Part shown: one piece after another, positions 1 through 7,506 of the stretch
How the letters are laid out: every line of letters starts with the position of its first letter
Position numbering within the stretch: position 1 is the stretch's first letter
Position numbers and translations under genes: made by a program
Notes under the pieces: model-generated
Seen by the model: only the letters and a program-made list of their open reading frames with translations
What the model was told of the DNA's origin: nothing
Databases searched by the model: none
Assembly (NCBI GenBank): GCA_902799875.1
Contig: CADCCH010000017.1
Location: forward strand, 1-38,879
Direction: 5' to 3'
From: an uncultured Bacteroidales bacterium
GTDB lineage: Bacteria; Bacteroidota; Bacteroidia; Bacteroidales; Paludibacteraceae
DNA length: 38,879 nucleotides

Positions 1-117
1 AAGGCGCGTGCAGAGAAAGACTGGGCTACCTGTGATAAGATCCGCGATGAACTGAAGGAGGCCGGTTTCGAGGTGAAGGACACGAAAGACGGTGTGACCT
101 GGAAATTGAATAAGTAA
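1..117 (+). CDS. cysS: Cysteinyl-tRNA synthetase, C-terminal end (partial)
   Basis: Only the last 38 codons are present; the gene enters from the left edge and stops with TAA at 115-117. The reading frame gives RARAEKDW...CDKIRDEL, then a [17 protein letters not shown] tail. This is the conserved C-terminal helical hairpin and end of cysteinyl-tRNA synthetases, which charge tRNA-Cys in the cytoplasm. The family assignment rests on this short tail alone, but the D-KIRDEL...KDTKDG-W pattern is very characteristic. The gene converges on the C1-peptidase gene and shares a bidirectional terminator with it. Confidence 0.85.
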   Translation, partial: KARAEKDWATCDKIRDELKEAGFEVKDTKDGVTWKLNK

Positions 118-119
118 AG

Positions 120-159
120 GTAAAAAAGTAAAAAAGGAAAAAAGTAAAAAGGTAAAAAA
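120..159. repeat. Short tandem array, 8-nt unit, five copies
   Basis: Five successive 8-mers based on GTAAAAAA fill the gap between cysS and its terminator: GTAAAAAA twice, GGAAAAAA, GTAAAAAG, GTAAAAAA. It is one of many unrelated short arrays of similar copy number in this window (see findings). Confidence 0.75.
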
Positions 160-190
160 AGGGCGTATCAGTTGTGATACGCCTTTTTTG
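152..190. terminator. Bidirectional intrinsic terminator between cysS and the peptidase gene
   Basis: A perfect 9-bp stem, GGCGTATCA (162-170) with TGATACGCC (175-183) around a GTTG loop, is flanked by an A-run on the left and a T-run on the right. It can therefore terminate both convergent transcripts. On the minus strand the stem lies inside the last codons and the TGA stop (168-170) of the peptidase gene, so the terminator is partly coding. Confidence 0.9.
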
Positions 191-929
191 TCATCTCGAT
201 GGCGAGGGTCTCGTCACGGAAGTCCTCGAATGAGAGATAGTCGAGTCCCTGATGGGGCCGGTCTGTGCCCCAGGAGTTCTTCATGATGAAATATTTCTGT
301 CCCTGGTCGTCATGGGCGATGCCGACAATGGCCATGGCGTGGCGTTCACTCTCCCAGCAGACCCCATGATGCCGGCGCACCGCACGTTCGGTCTTTGCCA
401 ACAGCGAATCCATGGGGATGTTATAGAAACGGTCGTGCATCCAGTTGTCAGGCAGGTCGATCTCCACCTCCTGACCATAGGGAGCGTCGTCGTTACTTGT
501 CAGGGCGATATACTCGTCAGGGGCACAGACGCTGCGGGCAAACTCCTGTGGGGTGTAAGTGGCGCCGAGCATGAACACCCAGCGTGGGGCGGGCGTCTCC
601 ACCTTCCGCATCGCATCATAGCCCACGATACCGTATTTCTGGATGAGGTTGATAAGCGTCTTGCCCATCCCCCGTTTGCTTTCCGGTGCCTGAGGCTCCT
701 GCTCCATCTTCTTTTCGATATAATAAGGTGAGAGGTTTACGGAGTCACCCCAACTGAGATGCTCCGTCTCGATGGCGGCCAGCATGGCATAGATCCAGCA
801 GGTCTGACTCTCCCCTTGATTCTTCACAGGGGTCATGCGGTTCAGCACCTCATGAGTGAAGTGCCCAGGCTCCCGATGCGCACATCCGCACATCAGAAAT
901 ACCATGATGATATAAGCAAACGGTCTCAT
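168..929 (-). CDS. C1 (papain-like) family cysteine peptidase lipoprotein
   Basis: This 253-residue protein begins with a short hydrophobic stretch ending in Cys16 (FLMCGC), a weak lipobox that suggests an outer-membrane or periplasmic lipoprotein. Papain-clan landmarks are visible: Gln38 in KNQGES (oxyanion hole), Cys44 in QTCWIYA (nucleophile), His197 in RHAMAIVGI and Asn218 in KNSWGT. It is much shorter than bleomycin-hydrolase or aminopeptidase-C type C1 enzymes, so it is a minimal catalytic domain. Its start ATG overlaps the SusD stop by one base (TAATG), implying translational coupling as the last gene of the MFS-SusC-SusD operon. Substrate unknown. The peptidase family call is strong; the lipoprotein call is moderate. 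Confidence 0.85.
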   Translation of the reverse strand: MRPFAYIIMVFLMCGCAHREPGHFTHEVLNRMTPVKNQGESQTCWIYAMLAAIETEHLSWGDSVNLSPYYIEKKMEQEPQAPESKRGMGKTLINLIQKYGIVGYDAMRKVETPAPRWVFMLGATYTPQEFARSVCAPDEYIALTSNDDAPYGQEVEIDLPDNWMHDRFYNIPMDSLLAKTERAVRRHHGVCWESERHAMAIVGIAHDDQGQKYFIMKNSWGTDRPHQGLDYLSFEDFRDETLAIEMTKKAYHN

Positions 930-2653
930 TAATAACCTGGGTTTTGCTTCAAGTTGTCGTTAAAGATGAGAACATTGCCAGGAATGGGGAAGACGGTGGT
1001 GTGGCCATCGCTTTCGTCTATTACGGGATCGATGTCATCGCCCGTATAGAGACTCTTGTATTGCCGGAAGCGAATCATATCCTGGCGTCGCCAACCTTCC
1101 CAACAGAGTTCCATCAGACGTTCGTCGTACAGGTTCTTCAGCGTCAATTCCCGGTCAGGCATTTTAACTCGATCACGTACCAGGAAGAAATCTTTGTGTC
1201 CGTCTTCACCATTTCGCAACTTCGCTTCTGCACGCATCAGCAGCACATCGGCAAAACGGAAAAGCACGATGTCGTTATCCATTAGTTTTCCGTCCAGCGT
1301 GGTGTTCTTGTCAATCTCATATTTGTACATACGTGCACCATCGTTACGATTTGCAGAGTCCAACGAGTTGATAGTCGATACAAGAATTACAGGTACCGGC
1401 TGATTCTTCTCATCCTTAACAAGGTCGTTCATAGGAACATCAGAACCCTCTTTGCAAACCGGACCAAGGAACCAACCCCAATGATGCTTGTCATTCGTAC
1501 CTAAACCTTCGTATCCGGGGCCACGAACATCATGATCATTGTATATTGCGAGGAAATCAGGACGAGCTACGAAACCATTCCACGGCTGAATCTTCATCTG
1601 AACCTTGAAAGCATCTTGGAAGACATAGTGCAGCGTCAACAAGTTGATACGCATTTTATTCTTGCTTCCATATGCGTCACGCTCATTATTCGTCGTTCCA
1701 TCTTCTACAATCGTGAAAATATTCTCACGGCTACCGCCATTATCAATCAAGAAGTTGGTAAAATAGTCAGGCTCAATCGAATACGAACCCGATTCAATGA
1801 CTTTGTTACAGCAACGAAGCGCATTGGTATAGAAATCATTCGCAGAATTAATCTTAATACCGACTTCATTCAACAGAACGCTTCCTTTTTTACCGCCCTT
1901 CGACTCCACCGTACGAGTAGCAGCCATAACGTTTTCCGGCGTACAACCGTAAGATTCTGCGTTCAGATAGAGGCGTGCAAGGAGCATGTAAGCCATACCT
2001 TGTGTACAACGTCCTAAATAGTTAGCACGATTTGCGTCGGTCACGACTGCCATATTGGGAGCATTCTTCTCCAAGCAAGCAACCAAGTGCGCCCATGTAA
2101 CTTCAGGAGCGAGGAGCGTTTCATGACGGCTCGAATAATCCTCCATATACGGAACACGACCGAACGAATCGAAGAGAAGGAAGTAGTAATAAGAACGGAG
2201 AACTTCCAACTCACCGACGTACATTGCATACACTTCAGGACTCATACTCACTTCACTCATGTAGAGTGTTTGCAGCAAGTTATTGCAGAGTACAGCACCG
2301 GCAATGGTACAGTTCCAAATATTCTCAAATGCTTTTCCGTAAGGATTCCATTTGTGTGTATTGAGGTTCTTCCAGTAGCCACCATCGTTCCAGTCACCAC
2401 CCTTACGAACCGGGCAAAGACCTTCATCTGCGGTCAAGAGGTTAACACCCCAATAGCCCCAGTGATCGTGCATAAACTTCAAATCGGCATATGCTTGACC
2501 AACAAGAGAAACTACGTTCTCTTCATTACGAAGCATGTCGTCGGTTGTTGGACGGCCGAAACTCTCTTCCTCCAGCATCTTCTCACAAGAAGTAAGCAGA
2601 GGTAATGCCATCACGCATGCAAGCGCATATATTATAAACTTTTTCATATTCAT
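929..2653 (-). CDS. SusD/RagB family nutrient-binding outer-membrane lipoprotein
   Basis: The 574-residue product starts with a type II signal peptide with lipobox LLTSC (Cys23), typical of surface-exposed lipoproteins. SusD-family marks include a YYYFLLFDSFGRVPY segment near residue 155, a tetratricopeptide-like helical body with LLARLYLNAE, the RFADVLLMRAEA segment and the C-terminal VFPIPG...LKQNPGY block. SusD proteins cap the SusC barrel and bind the glycan or peptide ligand. The gene follows susC after 18 nt and overlaps the peptidase gene by one base. A second in-frame ATG two codons downstream is an alternative start. The ligand cannot be read from sequence. Confidence 0.95.
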   Translation of the reverse strand: MNMKKFIIYALACVMALPLLTSCEKMLEEESFGRPTTDDMLRNEENVVSLVGQAYADLKFMHDHWGYWGVNLLTADEGLCPVRKGGDWNDGGYWKNLNTHKWNPYGKAFENIWNCTIAGAVLCNNLLQTLYMSEVSMSPEVYAMYVGELEVLRSYYYFLLFDSFGRVPYMEDYSSRHETLLAPEVTWAHLVACLEKNAPNMAVVTDANRANYLGRCTQGMAYMLLARLYLNAESYGCTPENVMAATRTVESKGGKKGSVLLNEVGIKINSANDFYTNALRCCNKVIESGSYSIEPDYFTNFLIDNGGSRENIFTIVEDGTTNNERDAYGSKNKMRINLLTLHYVFQDAFKVQMKIQPWNGFVARPDFLAIYNDHDVRGPGYEGLGTNDKHHWGWFLGPVCKEGSDVPMNDLVKDEKNQPVPVILVSTINSLDSANRNDGARMYKYEIDKNTTLDGKLMDNDIVLFRFADVLLMRAEAKLRNGEDGHKDFFLVRDRVKMPDRELTLKNLYDERLMELCWEGWRRQDMIRFRQYKSLYTGDDIDPVIDESDGHTTVFPIPGNVLIFNDNLKQNPGY

Positions 2654-2671
2654 TTGTTTTTTGTCCGATTA

Positions 2672-5653
2672 TTAGAGTAAGTTCAAGTTAACACCAAAGA
2701 GGAAGTTACCCGTTTTAGGATAGAAGTTATTGCTATCCACACCAGAAGCATCGAGGCTCGATGTATTAACTTCAGGATCCAAACCGGAATAGGAAGTAAT
2801 CGTAAAGACGTTATTCGCAGTTCCGTAGAGGCGGAGCGAGCGGATATACTTATTCTCTTTGAAGCGGAAGGTGTAACCTACCGTGATGTTGTCACACTTC
2901 AGGTAACTACCGTCTTCCAACCAATAATCCGAGAAGTTTTGATAATCTGCATAAACCGGTTTTCCGTTGTAACCATTCTTAACATCCTTCACAAAGAAGT
3001 TATAGTTGGTAGAAACATCGGTACCATCCGGAGTATATTGATAACGCGTTACGTTGAGTATTTGGTTGCCAATAACACCGCGGAAGAAGAGGGTAATATC
3101 CAAATCTTTCCAACGGATAGTATTGTTCCAACCGTAAGTCAAGATAGGTTGAGCACTACCAAGAAAGCGTTTATCAGCTGTTTGCGGATTCGTAGTCGGA
3201 GATCCATAACGATCTTCGTAAACCCACTTGCCGGAACTATTGATACCTAAGAATTTATAACCGTACCACTCACCGATCGTACCACCTTCTTTCAGCAACT
3301 GGGTATAAGACTCACCACCGTTGAACTTGTTACCGGAAAGCCAACCCTCAAAAGTCTCTGTATAGTTAAATCCTTGCTCAGGATCAGAGAGTTTCAGAAT
3401 CTTATTCTGGTTCCAAGCCAAAGTGAGCGTAGAGGTCCACTCCCAATTCTTCGTCTTTACAGGAATACCGGTAAGTGCTAACTCGACACCGTAGGATGCC
3501 ATTTGTCCGGCATTGGCTAACATCGTCGGGTATTGATAAGGCGGAGTCGGTACGTTATACTCCCACAGCAAGTCTTTGGTATGACGGTAATATCCTTCCA
3601 AACTACCACCCAAGCGGCTGTCGAGGAACATGAAGTCCAAACCGAGGTTGTACTCGAACTTACGCTCCCAACGGAGATCCGGGTTAACATTCTGGTTCAC
3701 GGTATACGTATTTACTTGTCCACCACTGAACTCAATTACATCCGATTTCTTCAGCAAAGCAACGGACATAAGGTCATAACCCAAGTTATTACCGGTAACA
3801 CCGAAACCGAAACGCAGTTTCATATCGTTACACCAATCCTGGTCGCTCATGAAATCCTCACCTTTGATACGCCAACCGGCACTGACTGCCGGGAAGTATC
3901 CCCACTTGTTATTCTTACCGAAACGGCTGGAACCTTCTGCGCGAATCGAAGCAGAGAGAAGATATTTCTCATTGTAGTTGTAGTTTACACGGACAAAAGC
4001 AGCAGCCAACTTGTTCGAGCTACGAGAACTATTAACTGTCAAGTCAGACTTATCTGCTGTACCTTCACCAATGCTATAGTACTTGAGATCTTCCATAACA
4101 AAGCCTCGGTTAGAAGCTTCCATATTGTCACTCAAATAGTGCTGATAGGAGAAACCTGCCACAGCTACCAAGCTATGTCCGTTCCAACTGTTCGCATAAT
4201 CAACCGTTGCTTCATACAATTGACGCAACTCTTTGGATTTGCTACGATTTGCCCAATCGCTCCAAGAAGCTGAACCGGTAGAATACAACTTACCTGTGTA
4301 CTTGTAGTAATGATTATCTCCCTCTTCAATAGCAGCAAATGCATTGACCTTCAAACCTTCAACAGCCTTGATGTTTACCGTTGCCTTGATAGAACCACGG
4401 AAGAAATTACCGTCATCATATTCTTCTCTGTTTTTGAGAGCTTCAACGGGGTTATACTGGCCATTCGAAAGACCATCCGTGTAGTATCCATTCGGAGAAT
4501 TTTTATCATAAACCGGCATCGTTGGGTTCAACTGAGCAGCCATCGTCAAGAAGCCATCATCTGTTTTGTTGTTGCGATAATGCATATACGAAGCATCGTA
4601 TTGGAGTTGCAACCAACCGTTAAGTGCCTTTTGGTCAACTGCCATTTTGGCGATAATCTCCTGACGATCATTATTTTTCGCAATACCTTCAGCTCCCTTA
4701 TAATTAATAGAAGCACGGTATGTGAAATTACGATGCGATCCCGTAACAGCCAGATTGTGGTTATGAACAACTGCTGCAGATCTTGTTATTTCCTTCTGCC
4801 AATTAGTCGACTCACCCAGATCCACGCCCGTCATTCTTCCGTTAGTCCAATTCTTAAGGTTGCGGAAATCTTCAGCGTTGGCCATACCATTGGAACTATT
4901 GATCCATGATACATTCACATAACCGGAATACTCAACCTGGGTTTCTGCTTTATCATTAAAGTTGCTACCACGTTTGGTGGTGATCAAGATGACACCATTC
5001 GTACCACGTGTACCGTAGATAGCGGCAGCAGAACCATCCTTGAGGACGTCCATCGTTGCAATTTCATCCGGGGATATATTGTCAATATTCGAAGTCGGGA
5101 TTCCATCAACAACATACAAAGGCTCATTACCTGTTCCTTTACCGAGAGTTGAGAAACCACGAATCTGAATGTTGTAACCCGTCTTTGTCGGGTCTGCAGT
5201 TGTACGGCTGATGTTCAAACCGGCAACTTTACCTTGGATCAATCCAACAGGGTTGGATTTAACACCGGCATTGAAATCCTCAGCCTTCACGGAAGCGACA
5301 GAACCCGTTACTTCTTTCTTCTTCTGCGAACCATAACCGATCGCTACGACTTCCTGAAGTACAAGGTTGTCTTCTTTGAGACGAATGACCATACCTTTCT
5401 TCGCAGCTACCGTTTGGGAAGCAAAGCCCATGTAACTGAACTGAAGTTGGGCACCTTCGGGAACATTGATCTCAAAGTTTCCGTCAAAGTCCGTAATCAC
5501 ACCATTAGTAGTACCGACTTGAAGGATACTGGCACCGATGACCGGTTCGCCTGTTCCATCTTCCAACACGGTACCCGTAATCTGCGCCTGCATAACCATG
5601 CCGAATGACAGCATCATGGCTACCAGACAAAGGGAAAGTGTTTTGTTTTTCAT
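2672..5653 (-). CDS. SusC/RagA family TonB-linked outer-membrane transporter
   Basis: The protein has 993 residues. A Sec signal peptide (about residues 1-23, ending MVMQA) is followed by a carboxypeptidase-regulatory-like (CNA-B-type) domain containing GEPVIGASI and TDFDGNFEI. Next comes the plug domain with the SusC signature (QEVVAIGYGSQKKKEVTGSV, PLYVVDGIP, DGSAAAIYGTRGTNGVILITTK), then a long beta-barrel rich in aromatic-ending strands to the C-terminus. It imports SusD-bound ligand across the outer membrane using TonB energy. It sits between the MFS transporter (91-nt gap holding a short tandem repeat) and susD. No regulator or glycoside hydrolase is adjacent, so this is not a complete polysaccharide-utilisation locus within the window. 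Confidence 0.96.
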   Translation of the reverse strand: MKNKTLSLCLVAMMLSFGMVMQAQITGTVLEDGTGEPVIGASILQVGTTNGVITDFDGNFEINVPEGAQLQFSYMGFASQTVAAKKGMVIRLKEDNLVLQEVVAIGYGSQKKKEVTGSVASVKAEDFNAGVKSNPVGLIQGKVAGLNISRTTADPTKTGYNIQIRGFSTLGKGTGNEPLYVVDGIPTSNIDNISPDEIATMDVLKDGSAAAIYGTRGTNGVILITTKRGSNFNDKAETQVEYSGYVNVSWINSSNGMANAEDFRNLKNWTNGRMTGVDLGESTNWQKEITRSAAVVHNHNLAVTGSHRNFTYRASINYKGAEGIAKNNDRQEIIAKMAVDQKALNGWLQLQYDASYMHYRNNKTDDGFLTMAAQLNPTMPVYDKNSPNGYYTDGLSNGQYNPVEALKNREEYDDGNFFRGSIKATVNIKAVEGLKVNAFAAIEEGDNHYYKYTGKLYSTGSASWSDWANRSKSKELRQLYEATVDYANSWNGHSLVAVAGFSYQHYLSDNMEASNRGFVMEDLKYYSIGEGTADKSDLTVNSSRSSNKLAAAFVRVNYNYNEKYLLSASIRAEGSSRFGKNNKWGYFPAVSAGWRIKGEDFMSDQDWCNDMKLRFGFGVTGNNLGYDLMSVALLKKSDVIEFSGGQVNTYTVNQNVNPDLRWERKFEYNLGLDFMFLDSRLGGSLEGYYRHTKDLLWEYNVPTPPYQYPTMLANAGQMASYGVELALTGIPVKTKNWEWTSTLTLAWNQNKILKLSDPEQGFNYTETFEGWLSGNKFNGGESYTQLLKEGGTIGEWYGYKFLGINSSGKWVYEDRYGSPTTNPQTADKRFLGSAQPILTYGWNNTIRWKDLDITLFFRGVIGNQILNVTRYQYTPDGTDVSTNYNFFVKDVKNGYNGKPVYADYQNFSDYWLEDGSYLKCDNITVGYTFRFKENKYIRSLRLYGTANNVFTITSYSGLDPEVNTSSLDASGVDSNNFYPKTGNFLFGVNLNLL

Positions 5654-5705
5654 AAATAGATTATTTAATAATTGTTTGTTTATATTATGCAGTTTTATGC
5701 CTGTT

Positions 5706-5738
5706 TAGGCCGGGATAGGCCAAATAGGCCGAATAGGC
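5706..5738. repeat. Short tandem array around TAGGCC, 9-10 nt period
   Basis: TAGGCC recurs at 5706, 5716 and 5725, and TAGGC at 5734, in the gap between the MFS and susC genes. On the transcribed strand this gives repeated GGCCTA blocks. No promoter or clear stem-loop is visible in the gap. Confidence 0.7.
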
Positions 5739-5744
5739 AAAGGG

Positions 5745-7094
5745 TTATTCTTTCTCCTTGATTGCAAAGACGGAAGCGGCACCGCAGAGGAGGAGTACTC
5801 CGGCTACGACCAGCATACCGGCTTGTACGTGCGCGCATATATATTTAAGGAGTAAACCACCGCAGAGGGCTGCTGCAATCTGCGGAACGCAGATCGTACA
5901 GTTGAACAGTCCGAGGTAGTATCCCATATTTCCACCCTTGATGGCGTTCGTTACAATAGTAAACGGAAGCGCTAACATAGCTGCCCATGCAGCACCGATG
6001 AGTGCGTAGCTGATCCAGAGGACATATTGGTCGTGAACAAAATAGACAGATATAAATCCGAGCGCACCTACAACAAGAGAGATGGCATATGCGCCTTTAT
6101 TACCAAACCAGTGCTCCAGTTTCGGAAGGAAAGCCGCCCAAAGAAGCGAACCAACCGCTTGGATGCAGAACACAACGCCAACCCATTTACCGGCGATCTG
6201 GAATGCTTCTTCGGCTGCATTAGCCTGGATCTCATCCCAACCGAAACAGTTAGCAGCAATTGCACCGTTCGAATAGGTCCACATATACATGAATGCCGCC
6301 CAGCAGAAGAACTGCACGAGACCGACTGTCCAGAAAGCAGAGGGTGCTTCCTGCAACAATTGGATAAAGCCCTTCTCTTCGGATTTCTCATCTTTTTTAT
6401 TGGCATCGATACCGTGGAACTCCGCATACTCCTGCGGATTCAGCTCCTTGACGGTTGCGAACGTATAGAGGGAACAAAGGATGAGGATGGCTGCTCCGGC
6501 ATAGAAGGACCATTTGACCGAATCAGGAATGACACCTTCGGGCGCCGTATTGGCAATTCCGATCCAAGTAAAGAAGATCGGGAAGAGGTAACCGACTACC
6601 GATCCGGCGTTACAGAGAGCCGATTGGATCGCGTAGGCTGTACCCTTTTGCTCTTCGTTCACCATATCGCCGACCATCATCTTGAACGGCTGCATCGCGA
6701 TATTAATCGAGGTATCAAGGAACATCAAGCTGAAGAGCCCGAACCACATGGCCGCATTAAGGCCGAGGAAGAGGGACTGCGTGAAAGTAAAGTTACCTGC
6801 ATTCGGCAAAAGGAGCATGACCGCAACCGCGATGAGCGCGCCCACGAGCAAATAAGGTTTACGACGGCCGAGACGATTCCAGGTTTTGTCACTGTACTTA
6901 CCTACGAGGGGTTGCACGATCATGCCCATCAACGGCGGAAGAATCCAGAAGAAACTCAGCGTGTGAGGGTCAGCACCTAATGTTGCAAAAATGCGGGAGA
7001 TGTTAGCGCTCTGCAGCGCATAAGCAATTTGTACTCCGAAAAATCCAAAACTCAAATTAAAGAGTTGTGCAAAGGATAAATTCCGTTTCTGCAT
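5745..7094 (-). CDS. MFS transporter of the SLC45/disaccharide type
   Basis: A 449-residue polytopic membrane protein with about twelve hydrophobic segments. The N-terminal half carries FGFFGVQIAYALQSANISR and PLVGKYSDKTWNRLGRRKPY; the latter is the MFS loop 2-3 motif (G-x-x-S-D-x-x-x-x-R-x-G-R-R). Bacteroidota proteins with this N-terminus are annotated as SLC45-like maltose or sucrose transporters, so inner-membrane uptake of a disaccharide is the best inference. It is the first gene of the minus-strand operon, with a recognisable promoter 46-77 nt upstream of the ATG. Together with SusC and SusD it would form a two-membrane uptake route. Substrate not proven. Confidence 0.85.
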   Translation of the reverse strand: MQKRNLSFAQLFNLSFGFFGVQIAYALQSANISRIFATLGADPHTLSFFWILPPLMGMIVQPLVGKYSDKTWNRLGRRKPYLLVGALIAVAVMLLLPNAGNFTFTQSLFLGLNAAMWFGLFSLMFLDTSINIAMQPFKMMVGDMVNEEQKGTAYAIQSALCNAGSVVGYLFPIFFTWIGIANTAPEGVIPDSVKWSFYAGAAILILCSLYTFATVKELNPQEYAEFHGIDANKKDEKSEEKGFIQLLQEAPSAFWTVGLVQFFCWAAFMYMWTYSNGAIAANCFGWDEIQANAAEEAFQIAGKWVGVVFCIQAVGSLLWAAFLPKLEHWFGNKGAYAISLVVGALGFISVYFVHDQYVLWISYALIGAAWAAMLALPFTIVTNAIKGGNMGYYLGLFNCTICVPQIAAALCGGLLLKYICAHVQAGMLVVAGVLLLCGAASVFAIKEKE

Positions 7095-7139
7095 GGTATA
7101 AAATCTCTATTTTGTAATTCAAAATTTACAAATCGACTG

Positions 7140-7171
7140 CAAAATTACAACATTTTTTTGGATTATGCAAG
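7140..7171 (-). promoter_or_regulatory. Bacteroidota-type promoter of the MFS-susC-susD-peptidase operon
   Basis: Read on the minus strand, CTTG (7171-7168) is followed after 20 nt by TAATTTTG (7147-7140), matching the TTTG / TAnnTTTG pattern. The predicted transcription start lies about 40 nt upstream of the MFS ATG. Confidence 0.7.
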
Positions 7172-7339
7172 AGATAGCGATATTTTTTTGCATTTTTTTA
7201 TATTTTTTATAAAAAATTATGCTTTTTACCGAAAAACAACGACAAAAACGTCATCTTTTTCGAGTAAAAACATGACAAAAAGTATATATATACATAGTAT
7301 ATATATAGTATATTTACAAAAATGTCATTTTTGGCATTT

Positions 7340-7383
7340 TATCCTATGGGTATCCTATGGGTATTGTATGGGTATCCTATGGT
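7340..7383. repeat. Four tandem copies of an 11-nt unit
   Basis: Consecutive 11-mers based on TATCCTATGGG fill exactly 44 bp (third copy TATTGTATGGG, last copy ending T). The unit is close to one helical turn. It lies about 70 bp upstream of the recQ promoter, so a protein-binding role is possible, but the array also fits the window-wide family of short tandem arrays. Confidence 0.8.
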
Positions 7384-7452
7384 TCGCATAGTCAAAGCAG
7401 TATGAAAGATATATGGAGGATATGATGAAAATACAAAAAAAGCACTTTAATA

Positions 7453-7484
7453 TTTGCACATATGAAAAATATTTCGTATCTTTG
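7453..7484 (+). promoter_or_regulatory. Bacteroidota-type promoter of recQ
   Basis: TTTG (7453-7456), a 20-nt spacer, then TATCTTTG (7477-7484). The implied transcription start near 7490 lies downstream of the in-frame ATG at 7462. This excludes that ATG and selects 7507 as the recQ start. Confidence 0.85.
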
Positions 7485-7506
7485 CGCCCAAATTGAGATT
7501 TTGGTT

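Larger units (their letters stand above)
7095..7506. other. Divergent intergenic region between the MFS operon and recQ
   Basis: This 412-bp AT-rich spacer has no credible gene. It contains the minus-strand promoter of the MFS operon (7140-7171), a run of alternating TATA tracts at about 7280-7315, an 11-nt tandem array (7340-7383) and the recQ promoter (7453-7484). An open frame at 7158-7391 has low-complexity composition and is not considered a gene. Confidence 0.7.

Noticed and set aside
6027..6980. A 317-codon plus-strand frame opposite the MFS transporter
   Set aside because: It is extremely charged, with no domain, while the minus strand encodes a clear twelve-helix transporter.
7462..7506. 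In-frame ATG 15 codons upstream of the chosen recQ start
   Set aside because: It lies between the -33 and -7 boxes of the recQ promoter, so it would not be transcribed.
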